A DNA stretch of 64,000 bases from Cadophora sp. MPI-SDFR-AT-0126 (GCA_020747065.1 JAGMVK010000007.1:682001-746000); one strand, 5' to 3'; shown: positions 33,287 to 45,603, counted from the stretch's first letter. Numbers and translations: made by a program. Notes: generated by a model not told the origin, from the sequence alone.

Positions 33287-33793
33287 CTATGACTTATCAT
33301 CTCCTATACCCTGCATATCTTTCATCGTCACTGTTCCTTTCCTTTGCAGTGCTAACTCCTTATGTTTCCCCTCCACACCCTCATCACCATCAATATCCAG
33401 CACCCGATGGATCGGTCTATACGCAGCCGGTATCAGAGGTCTCAGATACGGATCGCGGAGGTAGTGGATATAGCCTGTCGCATACGGATGGTATGGTCGT
33501 CGCGGTATTTGATGGAGAGGAAGGATCGTGGAGGGAGTGATGATATCTGTGGGGCAGTGATATTAGCCGAAGTATTCCCGAGTTGAAAGGCTCGAGTGCA
33601 CTGAGAATAAGTTGGACGTACTTGTGGATAGAGCTTTCAAGCTGTGATATGCGATGATGACTCCGGCTCCAGAGAGACCGAGACTTGCGAACGCGAGAAT
33701 GATGGTTATTATGTCTGTCGTTTGGGAAGCTGGGTGTGTGTGTTAGTCGGGTATCCCTCGGAATAGGTGACCGGACTGGAAGGACTTACCCAT
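33287..33793 (-). CDS. Small single-pass membrane protein of unknown function
   Basis: Found by splicing, not as one open frame. Exons 33790-33793 (only ATGG), 33622-33729 and 33287-33546 (introns 60 and 75 nt; donors GTAAGT and GTACGT; acceptors CAG) give 123 residues. A hydrophobic helix (IITIILAFASLGLSGAGVIIAY) occupies about residues 8-29, followed by a short basic segment with His/Pro/Tyr residues (PRRPYHPYATGYIHYLRDPYLRPLIP) and an acidic, basic-ended tail. No family recognised. The very short first coding exon is unusual but splice signals are good and frames sum exactly. Upstream lies the repeat patch at 33947-34645. Confidence 0.7.
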
Positions 33794-33946
33794 GTTGGAA
33801 GTCGAGTGGTGTTGTCAATCCTCACTCCGGAGAGAAGATAACCTGGCTCTACATACTGAAGCTATCCTCTTGGTCCTGGGATCCATCGCATATATATTTC
33901 TTACTATCGGTACAGGAAGAGGAGACGAGGCTCATGAATTTTCATC

Positions 33947-34645
33947 GTACTTTCGTAGATCAGAATTCTGAACAGGGACTGGCGACAGGGACTGCGATCG
34001 CTGAACCACGTTCCTGAAAGTCAACATTGATCATGCAGCCGATGACTTTGCTTGAATACCAGGGAAACGTGTACGGTACTGCCAATGCCGAAACTACGAA
34101 AGTACTTGCCGGGACGGTCAACAATTGCCAAGCGCTGTTTGGCTGCGCCCAAGCTGGCGAAACAAACTCCATGGGTCCATATTTGCCATTTACCAGAGTG
34201 CCTGTTGATTTCCTCCAGGAGCCTCACTCGGAGATTGGACGTACTTTCGTAGTGTGGTTGGTGGCTTGACCGCAGCACCCTCGCTTAGGCACCCCTTCTC
34301 CTGATTGATCGAGATCACTCGACTTACAGGTTCGTACTTTCGCAGCGCGGTTGGCTCCCACCAACTAGACCAATAAGTTTAGTTTGGAGGTCATGCTTTT
34401 CTCGTGGAGTGGTGTTGCGGCAAGGCTGCCGCTTCCGTCGCCCGACACGCTTGTACACCTGAGCAGCCAGTGAGATCGCAGAAGTACCTTCGTAGCGTGG
34501 CTCTGTCCCACGAACCAGGCCAACAAGCTTAATTTGAGGGTCATCCATGTCTCGTAGAGTTTCGCGATGGCAGGGCAGCCGTACACGTCGCCCGATATTT
34601 TCGTGCAGTCAGGCAGCCAGTGAATTCGCAGAAGTACTTTCGTAG
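33947..34645. repeat. Array of six GTACTTTCGTAG-like motifs at about 150-bp spacing
   Basis: The 12-mer or one-base variants occur at 33947, 34094 (inverted), 34241, 34334, 34484 and 34634. Distances are 147, 147, 93, 150 and 150 bp. The last two intervals are diverged direct copies (34334-34483 and 34484-34633), sharing GACCAATAAG/GGCCAACAAG, GTCGCCCGA and GCAGCCAGTGA blocks. It could be a decayed tandem satellite. Confidence 0.7.
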
Positions 34646-34911
34646 CGTCCTTGACTGACAGATGGACCTATCATATCATGGCAATTTCTGACAGCCTCGC
34701 AGCTGCCAACATTTTTCCGTCACACAGGTGTTCTTGTTGTGGCTAGACGTGGCCAAGCAAATTGGGTGTCGGTGTATTCCTCAAGGTGCTCCTCCTTCAT
34801 TACCCAGGACATTACCATCCTTCTTCCTCGACCCTCACTCAGACCATCATCCTTTGAATGTCGAGTCTCTCTTGCTTCATCTTGACTGTGACCGTCGACA
34901 AGCCATAAACC

Positions 34912-37900
34912 ATGGATCCGCAATTAGGATGGTCAAGTCAGACTCCTCCCGGAGCCTCAGCCCTGTCACATTTCCTTCCTCAACCTCAACCTCAACCTCA
35001 AATGATAGTATCGCATGCTATCAATACCTCATTTTCAATACAGCAGCCATCTTTACCACCCCAAAAATTCACATCCAAAGATTGGGAGATGCACAGAGAG
35101 GAGATTTCGATACTTTACCAGGACAAGACCTTACGACAGATCAGAGAATTGTTCATGGGCAGGTACAAACTTGAAGCATCGTAAGATCTGCGTCCACAAA
35201 GCAACGTTTCAACTGACAAAGAACATAGGGAGAAGCAATATAAAGATCGACTCAAGAAATGGGGTGTGAGAAAAAGCCTCAAGCAGAAAGAATGGCTTGC
35301 AATTTGGCGCAAGAAAAGCGAACGCGACAGCATTGGAAAACCTTCTGCGTTCCAAGTCCGAGATCAACCAATTTCGCACGCAAAACTCAATCGGTATATT
35401 CGAGACAACGCCAAGCTATTCAATAGCACTGCTGAGGTTGGACGATGGAGGGGTACGGCAGGTTCGTCCAAATTCCTGTTCTGGACTCCATAAGTCTAGA
35501 CTGACACTATCATGTCTGTGAAGGAACTCCACCGGGTGTAATAGTCAGCACACCATCGAACGACCAACCCTTTTCACTTCCTATAGCCTTGAGTCCAAGC
35601 CGTGGAGTCGACTCCCTTATCAATCCATCTGATGACGTATTCCAAAGCGAATGCGCAGATCTGATGGATATGGACGTTGCGGAAGACCTCTACTCTGCAG
35701 GTCCGGCAAGAATACGTCCTTCCAAACAGTCTCTCCCGGACGACATCATCGGTACCGTCCAAGAGACATTGTCGCAAGATCCCCAAACAGATTCAGACCC
35801 CGCGGGAGATTTATACTCCGCCATCCCTGCACCGCGCGGACCTGGTTTCGAAGACTTTGGTACACTCATGACAGATTCGTCATCAGACATCGAGTTGCCT
35901 CCACCAAAATCGCCTGCATTGTCGATCTCCAGTATCTTGGAAATCAGTATGTACAAAGGAGAGGACCCAGCTCCTACGTTCGAATATATCGAGGTTCTAA
36001 GTCTCCCTCCACCGATACTGGATTCAACGATTTGGCCGCAGAGCCTGTATACAGACTCGATCGTTGACTTGATGAGTTCTGCTCAAGAGGCAGACAAGTG
36101 GCAGCTGCAAAGAAACCCTTTGGGATTCCGGTACCGACAAGACGAAGAAGATGCCCTTTGGGGACAGATAGATTTGAAGAACTCGGAGTTTGAAGGGTAT
36201 AATCCCCAGATTGAAGATCTGTTATTTAGATTGTTCTACTTGCTCGCCGCCCAAGGGAGGTACAAGCTTGCTGAGAGTATCATTCGAAAGGTACTGTCCG
36301 AGTACCCTGTGGAGGGCGACGAGAACGTCGTAAAACTTGACGCACTAAGTCGCCTTGCTCGAATTTTAAGCGATCAAGGATTCCATCAGAAAGCCAGGAG
36401 GATCCTCCGACGAGTCATCCCTTCCCAAGAGAAGCTTTTGGGACAGGAACATACAGACACATTGGACAGTAAGCACCAACTAGCATGGATACTTTACAAC
36501 TTGGGCAAATATCCAGAGGCGGAAAAGCTAGGGAAGGAAGTGATAGAGATTGGGACAAAAGTCCTCGGTGCCGATCATCCTGACACGCTAGCGTCGATCA
36601 ATAATTTGGCTTTAGCATACAAAGAGCAGGGTCTGTGGGACGAGGCTGAGAAGCTGGAGGTGCAATTGCTTGAATCTAAAAGGAAGGTGCTGGGTAGGGA
36701 GCATCCCGAGACGCTAATAAGCATGGCGAATCTGGCAGTCACGTACGCACGCCAAGGCCGCTGGAAAGAAGCTGAAGAGCTGCATACGCAAACGCTCCAA
36801 TTAAGAAGGAAAGTGCTAGGTGAAGAACATCCGGACACCCTTATTAGCATGAACTCGCTGGCATCAACTTATGTTGATCAAGGTCGCTGGAACAAAAATG
36901 AGGAAAAGCAGATGGAGGCCTTGCGACTGAGCAGGAAGGTGCGGGGCGAGGAGCATCCCATGACGCTAGAGTGTATGTTCTATCTGGCAGTCACGTACCA
37001 TCGCCAAGGCCGCTTGACAGAGGCCGAGAACATTCTAGCGCAGGTACTCGAGATGGAAAGGAAGGTGCAGGGGGAGGAACATCCAGACACGCTTGCAATC
37101 ATGGGCCAATTAGCATCAGTATATACTGATCAAAGTCGCTGGGACGATGCTGAAACGCTGGGAAATGAGGTTTTACGAGTGCAGAAGACTTTGTTAGGCG
37201 AGGACCATCCAGATACATTAGTCAGCAAAGGAAATTTAGCTTTGACATACTCAGCACAGGGCCGGTTTAGCGATGCAGCTGTGCTGGGAGTGGAAGTGTT
37301 GGGGGCTAGCAAGAGGTTGCTGGGTAAGCAACATCCTCATACCATTTCTTGTATGGACAATCTTGCGATGACGTGGAAGGACCTCGGACGAGACGACGAA
37401 GCTGTCCTCTTAATGGAAGATTGTGTGCGGCTGCGTCAGAAAGTCTTTGGTATTGAGCATCCATACACGATGAATAGTATGCATAATCTAGCAGTTTGGT
37501 GGAAGGATAAGGGTCGAGACGAGGAAGCTGTTGAGATGATGACGAGATGTGTGGAGTTGAGGACAAAAGTCCTTGGTGCTGAGCATAAGCAAACGATTCT
37601 TAGCATGCACGAGCTTGCGATTATGTGGACGGATCAGGGTCGAAGGGATGAGGCCGTTGAGATGATGACGAGGTGTGTGGAGTTGAAAACAAAAGTCCTT
37701 GGTGCTGAGCATGAAAATACGAAAGCTAGTCTCAGCTGGCTGGAATTTTGGGAACAAGAAGAGATCAATGATGAAGAAAATGAGCAGGAAGAAGACGACG
37801 AGACGAGTGATGAAGACTACGAGATGAGTGATGAAGACGATGAAGCTGAAAATGGACAGGACAGTATGGACGAGAGTGCCGACGAAGATATGGAGCTGGA

Positions 37901-37946
37901 GGAAAGAACAACTGATATAGATACTTGGGATGAGCTGGGATGCTGA
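34912..37946 (+). CDS. Clr5-domain / tetratricopeptide-repeat protein
   Basis: Three exons, 34912-35180, 35229-35461 and 35524-37946, give 974 residues. Residues 53-106 match the fungal Clr5 domain (FTSKDWEMHREEISILYQDK, RQIRELFMGRYKLEASEKQYKDRLKKWGVRK). A Ser/Asp-rich middle follows. From about residue 330 to 880 run ten or more 42-residue kinesin-light-chain-type TPR units with the consensus R-VLG-EHPDTL-SM-NLA-TY--QGRW-EAE. The last two units are almost identical in DNA (VEMMTRCVEL, 37530 and 37656 regions). The C-terminus is strongly acidic (DEENEQEEDDETSDED). Clr5 relatives are often fused to repeat modules and may bind DNA; TPRs suggest a scaffold or sensor. Confidence 0.9.
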
Positions 37947-38547
37947 GGTACACGTTTCTCCATGGTCTTGATAGATTTCGCTCGGGTGATTGTTTTGTTT
38001 ACTTCTCGCTTCGAGCCGTTGACTTTGTTGAAATAAGGTCTATCATGTGATTCAGTCCACAACCTTAATTTTCTCCACTTTTGGCACGAGCTTCTCTCGG
38101 AAAATCAAGGGACATTACGGTCTGTTAATGCGGCGGGATTCATGAGAGACAAGTGTGAGGATGAACTAAATCAAATTGAAATGTTTTCCTGAAACGATGC
38201 CAGCAGAGATCAGACAGAAATGGGTCCGTCACCAACCACCAGTAGCAGAATTGGAGATGATCAAAGACCAGCAACTTCGAGAATAACCGCGGAGAGTTCA
38301 TAAGTCGGAAATGCAGGAAAGGAAAACAAAAGGATCATGAGACATCGTCCATTTCAGACTAGAAAGCAGAACTTCTGCTTTTTGAGCGAAGAACACGCTA
38401 TCCGTATGTATTTTGTGCTGCCTAACGCCTCCATGATATTCCCATTTTTGCTCGAAGGTCTGTACACCAGCCTAGTCTCAAACGCCAATATGCAATGCAA
38501 AGCCAATTTTCTAAACCTAGATCCTCTCAACCATGATCATACCACAT
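37947..38547. other. Intergenic between convergent genes
   Basis: 3' regions; no supported frame. Confidence 0.5.
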
Positions 38548-39336
38548 TCACAACAATTTCAATGTGCCCGTAACCTGGTTGATCACACTCGCCGGTCCAG
38601 GACCAATGCCCAAGACCGTATGACTCCCACTCGCAATCTGCGTCCTCCCTGCGTCAGCAATGACCTCTGCCACAAGACCAAGACTGATCGCCGTAGCCTG
38701 CAACATATCCAGATCCTCTTCGCTCTTAGTTTGCAGCGCAACCTTCATCTGTCCGCCTCTCTCCCATCTACGCAATATCTTCGACTTAGGATCGTGCTTG
38801 AGGAAGTGCTTGTAGCAAGCTAGCGTCGCATGTCCACATTGCGCTGCGATTTTCCCTGCGGTATATCAGTCCCTGGACATGATTGTAGCCAGAAAGAAGA
38901 GGTACGAACCTTTCGTCATCCCCAAATCCGTGCGAACCACCAAAACCATCTTACACTCCTCATTTGCATCCTCCAACTCCTGTTTCGCCTCCTCCCTCTT
39001 AACCTCCGGTATACTATCCATACCCTCCTTTTTAATCCCCGGCTCCTGCTTGACCTTCGCCGCACTCGTAGCTCTCAGCCCATCCCTCTTATCCGCCTCG
39101 AACCCATTCGACCAATTCGGCGCATGATCCAGTATCGACGCATCGATATCTTCCTCTTCGCTCTCCTCTTCGTCGTCGTAATTCGAGATCCCGCGTTTCC
39201 TAGCTTCCTTCGCGACGAATGGGTTGGGGAATAGGCCTAACCCGGATCCGATTCCGAAGAGGTAGCCGCTGATTCCTGCGATGAGGGCGGTACCTATTAT
39301 CATCGCGACCGGTGTTGGGGGTGCACGGTCTGCCAT
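38548..39336 (-). CDS. PTH2: Peptidyl-tRNA hydrolase 2 (Pth2/Bit1 type)
   Basis: Two exons, 38910-39336 and 38548-38855 (54-nt intron), give 244 residues; the frame before ATG 39336 uses only non-ATG codons. Residues 1-35 include a membrane helix (VAMIIGTALIAGISGYLFGIGSGLGLF). An acidic linker and a Lys-Gln-Glu region follow. The catalytic domain starts at [32 protein letters not shown] and contains AEVIADAGRTQIASGSHTVLGIGPGP and the closing VTGTLKLL. The enzyme releases peptides stalled on tRNA; the N-terminal helix suggests a mitochondrial outer-membrane location. All expected conserved residues are present. Confidence 0.95.
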
Positions 39337-40483
39337 TCTGCCGGATTTGAGAGATATTGCTGTAGATTTGATGCTCTCGTCGCGGATTGTCGTCGACGTT
39401 CGCGGTTCAAGTCGCGAGGATATATTTTCGCTTACAGAGACGTCATTTTCCAGTGCGGCTGCCTCAGTACATTCAGGCCTCGAAAGTCCCCACAACACCA
39501 AAAAATTCGGGCTTTGACACGGAGATCTGCAGCAGACCAGCGCGGGATTTCCGCTGTTGTGCCTGGTCTTCAGGGCTCATAATTCTGCGAAATGCAACAA
39601 AAGTTGAGATGCATTGAAAGCGCCAGGGGGAGGCGTGATGGCGCTAACATTTGGCACGCAGAATCAGAGAGGGCTGCAAAAGACAATACCAAGTCCAAAA
39701 TCTCGATAGTAAGCAATTGAGGGACACAGCCTGTCTTTATGCTTCAATGGTACTTTGCTTACTGCACAAACTTCGAAGGCCAAGACATCAAGAAATTATA
39801 ACGCGAGTTTCTTCGTAGCCCGTATGAGAGTTCGGACAAGCAATCACATCAACATCTTGGCAACAGATTCAAGAATCATGCCATGAAATCCATCCGAAAG
39901 AATGCGCAAGCCAGGACAGCATCAAAGTGTTGATCAGATCTCAGTCCCACGTCTCCCAAGAATAACAACCCAGCAACCTTAAAAATCGGACCAGTTTCAC
40001 AACCACCAGATCTCCCTCGCTTGCCATGAATGGGGGAGCTATCCGAGAATGTACGAAGGCGAAGTGGAGACGAAAGTCTATTTTGCGAGCCGCACTGCTG
40101 CACTTGGACCAGATTGGGGTATGTGAGGCTGGAAATAGAGGTGCGAGTACGATCGTACTGGCTCGCATGTGTGAGTCGCTGGTTGGAGAATCAAACAACC
40201 AAACCTTGTTGCGTCAGCTTGAGCATTTCCAAACTCGGTCACCCAGCAACTACGCGCTTTTCATTTCATAGCCTCTCTTGGCGATATTTCATTTTGGGAC
40301 TGAGGTTTGTTAAATACATCTTGAATTCCCAGGTGGGTGAGGATGTATCAACAACACCTCGAATCCCATTTCAATTTACTTCATTCTTTTCATTGTTTGT
40401 CTTCGGCATTCACTCCTTTCGAAGCATTTCGGATATCTTTTTTTTATCTACGCGTCCAATTCAATCTTTCTCAATCCTTCAAG
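39337..40483. other. Intergenic between divergent genes
   Basis: Contains the two divergent promoters; no supported gene. A pyrimidine-rich stretch occurs at 40360-40480. Confidence 0.5.
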
Positions 40484-41074
40484 ATGCCTTCCCTCATGGC
40501 CTCAATCCACATTGTCCAAGTCCTCTTGGTACTTGGTGTCATCGGTGTCGCTGTCGTCAACAGATTTGTTATCGCAAATCCACCACCAACTCGAGCAGGA
40601 ATGATGGTTTTCGGTATTGTATGTCTACAACCCAAACACTCTTCCTCCGATAAACCTTCCATTACAGACCACAACTAACAAAGTCTCAGGCAGGAAAATC
40701 TCTCATCATCATCGCATACCAAGTCCTCTCGAAGAAGTACAACAAATGGTTCAGTCTGAAAGCCAACATGATTCTCAACTGTCTTGAAATCGTCTTCTGG
40801 GCTGCAGTTGTATTCATGAGCATCCAAGGGAATATGCAATCTTGCAATGGTATTCATTGCACGCTCAGCTGGATCATTTGCGTGCTTGGTGGCATTACTT
40901 CGTATGTTCTAACCTGTCTCTGTCTTGGACCTATGCTGGAGTTTAAGCTGACTTGCTGTTGATAGTGCTGTTACTGGTTTCGCTGCAATTGTTTCGATCA
41001 AGATGTGGCGTGCTTCGAAGGCTGCGGAGAGGGACCACATGACACACAAGGAGGGGTATGAGATGTCTGTTTAG
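40484..41074 (+). CDS. Four-pass membrane protein (MARVEL-like)
   Basis: Three exons, 40484-40618, 40690-40901 and 40966-41074 (introns 71 and 64 nt), give 151 residues. Hydrophobic segments lie at about residues 7-28 (IVQVLLVLGVIGVAVVNRFVI), 38-57 (MVFGIAGKSLIIIAYQVL), 70-85 (MILNCLEIVFWAAVVFMSI) and 96-130 (LSWIICVLGGITSAVTGFAAIVSIKMW). The four-span layout with a small loop and the NC..CLEIVFW pattern resembles MARVEL-type fungal proteins. Family call is moderate; function unknown, probably plasma-membrane or vesicular. Confidence 0.75.
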
Positions 41075-41782
41075 ATGTATGTAAGATGGGATGAGGAGCA
41101 TTCGCATTGCCTCTACACGGACTAGATATTTCTTGCATGGGTTTGGAGTTCCGGTGCCATGATTCATCACTTGAGAAACAGAACAAGAGAAGGGCATAGA
41201 CCTGGTGGTTAGAACCCTAAGATTTCGGAATGGCGTTGGGGGCACACTGACAGGACGGGGATAACTATGTACCTAACACAACCGTTTCCTTTGACATTGA
41301 TTTCCGCCGAGAAGGTATTATATATACCAAGGTACGTTTGGATCAAGCTCGTTTAAGTCCTGAATAGATCAACGTCTGAGAACACAAGGCTCCATCCCGA
41401 AAGGCCAACTACATTTTTGTTGGGTGGCAATACATTGATTCCGACGAACTCATTTCGATTTTGACGTAATATATAATGAGATGCAGAAAGGTTCGGTTGA
41501 ATAGCAAGAGCCCGAGTTTCCACGATGCCAAATGGTGGACCCGAAGATTGCCACTGCGGACCGTCCGGGAATCGGACGGAAAGTTTGACATCAAATATTC
41601 TCCCTTCCAACCATTCGAATCCACAATAAGCACTATAGTCAGATTAAGTAAGTATAAGAAGTATGAAATAATCTCAATTGTCGCATTTTTCAAAGCTTTT
41701 CAATTCTTCAATATTGACAGTGACCTCGAACCCTTTCTAGAACCGCTTAAAACAAAAAGTCACCCAAGTCTTGTATATCACC
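41075..41782. other. Intergenic
   Basis: No supported gene. Confidence 0.5.
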
Positions 41783-42181
41783 ATGGCAGCACGCAAATCT
41801 ATCCTCACTGTCAGCGCTAGCCTCCACCTAGTCGGCCATCCCATCTCCTCCGTCCTCGCCAAACAATGGTCCCTCGCTCCACCAGCCGTAGCATCTCGCT
41901 TCGAGAACGTCGGTTACCAAGTCGACCCAACCGATGTCCCCAACGCCCTGGCGGGCTTCAGGAAAGCTCTCAAAGAGATGGAATGGGATGGAATTACCAT
42001 TGGATGGTGTTTGAGAGGTCATGTGGAGTTCACGGAGTTGTTTGAGAAGCTGGTGCAGGTTGCGGTTGAGGATACGTGGGATAGGCAGAGGAGGTTGGGA
42101 AAGGATGTCAAGATCATGTTTTGTGAGGGGCCGGAGGGCTTGGTTAGTGCTGCGGTGAGGAACTTCCCTGTTGAAGGGTAG
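41783..42181 (+). CDS. Small conserved-looking hypothetical protein
   Basis: Single exon of 132 residues from ATG 41783. Contains PDA-like features only in pattern: a hydrophobic start (SILTVSASLHLVG), GYQVDPTDVPNALAGFRKAL, a block EWDGITIGWCLRGHVEFTELFEKLV and a Cys-Glu-Gly block near the end (FCEGPEGLVSAAVRNF). No signal peptide after the first basic residues and no recognised domain. The reading frame is clean and codon use is normal, so it is probably a real gene. Confidence 0.65.
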   Translation: MAARKSILTVSASLHLVGHPISSVLAKQWSLAPPAVASRFENVGYQVDPTDVPNALAGFRKALKEMEWDGITIGWCLRGHVEFTELFEKLVQVAVEDTWDRQRRLGKDVKIMFCEGPEGLVSAAVRNFPVEG

Positions 42182-42527
42182 ATTTATGGTTGATTTGTGA
42201 AGGTCAAGGTTCGAGTTACGGGTGGGTGGATACGTCTTGGCTTGTTGATTTCGCTTGTAGAAGTTTGTCTTGGCAGGTGGGAGTAGAAACCAAAGTGGTA
42301 TTCTTAGTTTGTGAACAGTTTGTATGATCAACACAATCATTCGAGGTAATGACAGCTCGCTTCTATTCTGCTTCCATCTCTCTGATACACGGGACTCATG
42401 AATGTACATCCAGTATCAACAGGAACGTCGGAAGGAGAAAGTACCTGGCGCTTTGACCTGACTTCGCACTAATCGAGAGATCTATACCGAAATCTAGTCT
42501 ATTGCCTACTAGAATCTGAATATCCAC
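42182..42527. other. Short intergenic stretch
   Basis: No gene seen. Confidence 0.45.
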
Positions 42528-43206
42528 GTGTCCGATCAATCCGCTCTAGCCGCTCTTCTCTTCCCACGGGACAAAATAACATTCAAATTCGCTGAAGTTC
42601 GATCACTTTCCGTTTGTTTGCCGTTTCCGATTAGCAGTCATGACTACGGTGGATTCCTATTTGCTCGACGCAGCCAATTTCGTGGACGAAGGGATAATGA
42701 TCCTGGTGCCACATGTACCTGTTTCTTATGCAGCATCTTTCGCAAAGGAGACGTCACGGATATCTTACCTGGGCTGCGAAGAACTTGGAGCTATTGCTTT
42801 TATTTGTATGTGTAAGTAGTAACACAAGACCAGTAATTGGGAATTTGCGAATGAAAAGCTACGATATGGGATACTGCATCGGCCGAAGAAACCAGGTCCG
42901 TTGGTCTGCGTTGGTGATGTGGATGGTATCAACAAAGTGGCGGAGGAATTCTGTAAGCAGCAGCCAATGGCTTGTTTTCACGGGAGAATATGCAAAGGTG
43001 TGGATCTCGACATAAGCTTTCCGACAGAGAGACTACAGCATGATCCTGGTAATGAATTTTCACATCCATCGGATAGGAAGTGTTGGTGCGTGAGAAGGAG
43101 CATTGATGAAGAAGGCTTGAGGAATAGTGGACTTCTGAGCAGACTGAGAACGAAGTTGGAGGAACAAGGTGTCGATTCGTGCGTGGAAAGCTTCCAAGAA
43201 CACTGA
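42528..43206 (+). pseudogene. Broken tandem copy of the 43716-44823 gene
   Basis: Three frame segments align in order to the C-terminal 60 percent of the downstream protein: RSLSVCLPF with ARRSQF (to RSLSFCLKAT and LARGQRE), CTCFLCSIF (to CCCPYCFALG), AAKNLELLLLF (to NIAELNLRVYF), VCVGDVDG (to TCVDDEEK) and CWCVRRSIDEEGLRN (to CWCKGKSIDEEGLRS). At least two frameshifts (near 42770 and before 42893) separate them, and the N-terminal LPPEIR part is missing. It is a decayed tandem duplicate. Confidence 0.8.
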
Positions 43207-43715
43207 AACTTGATCCGTATCGATGATCACTCTGAGCGATGGAAAGCTGCTTAAGCAGTTGCTCAAAAGGGGGCTGAAAGTCAATAAATCTGGCTGCTGC
43301 CACGTGACATACTTCGCATTCAAATCAGTCACTAGGGAGCTAATTAAACGTCCGAAGTATTTCTAATTAGATTCCAGATAGATTCGTTCTAAGAATCTAC
43401 TCGTACTTGAGTCCAACGGACCATATTTGAGTATGCACTGATCTCCTCATAATATCACCCTCTGTGAGCTCGGCTCCAGACCTCCCCGCTTGCCCCTCCT
43501 CTCGCTCTGGGCGCTGGCCAAGGTCTGACAACCTCAACCTCCACAACATATTCCATCCTTGAGCAGCAACAACAACAAGAAGAGACACTATCTCAAATAA
43601 AGTGTCTGTCGGTGAGATACTGCGGCAGAACTATTATCTGCACCTCTCCCGTAAATCCCAGCGCAGTGCCATCCACTCCGACGCAGAACAAGAGCTACGG
43701 CTGATACCTGAAAGC
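43207..43715. other. Intergenic
   Basis: Between the broken copy and the intact paralogue; presumably the promoter of the latter. No gene seen. Confidence 0.45.
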
Positions 43716-44823
43716 ATGGTCAAACGCAAGGCACCAGTCAATGCAGCGCCCAGTAAGTCTATCTCAAGATCTAAAGCTCCCATTCGAGAGGTCTAAACTG
43801 TGTATAGGAGCCAAAACCAAGAAGATCAAAGCTACTAAGCCTAAGAAGCACGCCAAATCAACCAAGCCTACGAAGCCCAGCAAGCCATCCCGACTTTTCA
43901 ACCTACCCCCGGAAATTCGCAATAGAATCTATAAAACCGTCGTCACCACCAACTTACTCCTCCTTTACACCAAAACATACACCCAAGGCGCCCCAGTATC
44001 CGTCGCAAGTTTCGGCTCCATCTCACTGAACCCACACGATATCCGCGGCACATGCTCCAGCAACCACCAAGAGCGGCGTCCCGGCAAAGACGGCAAACCA
44101 GGAAAGTTGATTCTCGAACCGAAAGGCGTCGGAGCACTCAGCTGGCTGCGCACCAATCGCCAGGTCTATAATGAAGCAAAGGCGATCGTGTATGCCAATC
44201 TGAAGTTCCATATTTGCTGCCCACTGGTGTTTTCTGGGTTGATAAACCCACCACGAAAGTCACTCGCCCAGTATCCACACAATCGTTCTTTGTCATTTTG
44301 TTTGAAAGCTACTGCTGAGTATGATCCGAGTGGTTTTAGGCTTGCAAGAGGGCAGAGGGAGCATGGGTTGGAGAATGGTCATGGAATAGGGATTTGTTGC
44401 TGTCCGTATTGCTTCGCGCTGGGGTCGCTGGAGAGAGATTTGGGGACTCAGTTGATGAATATTGCTGAGTTGAACTTGAGGGTATATTTCAAATGCAAAC
44501 GAGCATATCAAGGCATTGGGAACGCAGAAGATTGGGCGAGGATGCCGAATAGGCTTACATGTGTGGACGATGAGGAGAAGGCTGATGGGTTTGTCAAAGC
44601 CTTTTGTGAGCAGAGACCGCAGGGGTTGTTTCTGAAAAGGAAGATTGGGAGGATGAATGTCATGTTGGTTTGTGAAAGGATTGAGCATAATGGGCTTGGG
44701 AACGAGTCTTGCTGGTGTAAGGGGAAAAGCATTGATGAGGAGGGTTTGAGAAGTCTGAATATTGTCAGAAAGATCAAGGCGATGCTGATGAGAGATGACG
44801 ACCAGGGTGGTCCCACCATATGA
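43716..44823 (+). CDS. 2EXR/F-box-like domain protein
   Basis: Two exons, 43716-43752 and 43808-44823 (55-nt intron), give 350 residues. A Lys/Pro/Thr-rich start (KKHAKSTKPTKPSKPS) leads to RLFNLPPEIRNRIYKTVV, the fungal LPxEIRxxIY signature shared by F-box-like and 2EXR domains. Further conserved-looking blocks are LSWLRTNRQVYNEAKAIVYANLKF, a Cys cluster CCCPYC near the middle and the Cys-Trp-Cys block CWCKGKSIDEEGLRS near the end. F-box-type proteins usually act in SCF ubiquitin ligases or in transcription, but neither role is shown here. A broken tandem copy lies directly upstream. Confidence 0.85.
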
Positions 44824-45603
44824 TGAAAGGTGAAGAGAATTGCTACTTTTGAATTTACAATTTGCTAATGTGCTCTCGGGAACGAGCGCGAAATATTAAT
44901 GCAACCAGTTATATTAATCTCGGTTGCTGGATTTCACACACCACTTTCCATACTACTTAAGTACCAAAGCTTCTGCTCAATTATCTCCCAAAGCTTGATA
45001 TTCCGCAGATTCCCTCATGAAAGGGCCTTTCAATGTACTAGCACCCATCGCCGAAACGCGAGTCGAGTATAATGCTCCATCTCACGCGTCTGGAACTGCA
45101 CACTCACAGCCCTCAGCGACTTCACAGTTTGTAGATGAATGACAAGTACAACTTACGTTCGCGGAGAACGTGAAGCAGCTCTTTGGCCTCGCTTCTGCTT
45201 GCGCTGACAGATATTCCCACCGGCATATAAGTATACATGCCTCATCCATACATCCATTCAACAGCTTAGCAATACCCTGATGCGGTCTTTACATGTCAGG
45301 ATTGGAAGAGAGAGTAAGACATTTCGCCAATCATCCAGCTCGAAGGCTAGCTGATAGACTCCGCTCTAGCAGGTATCCACCCAGGCAGGTATTCCTAAGA
45401 GCCAGTCTGTAGGATCGAGGGATAAGTCGATGTCTTATTCTTTTCATGTGCTCTTAAGCACGAAACACAAGATCCTGCACAAGCACATAGCCGTCAGCTC
45501 TACGGACGACATTAGATACTGTAGATACAATATCGAATCAGAGCACCGTGAGCTAATATGGGTATCATGCACGTTACTACAATATCCCACTACCTGTAAA
45601 TCA
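44824..45603. other. Intergenic between convergent genes
   Basis: No supported gene. Confidence 0.5.
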
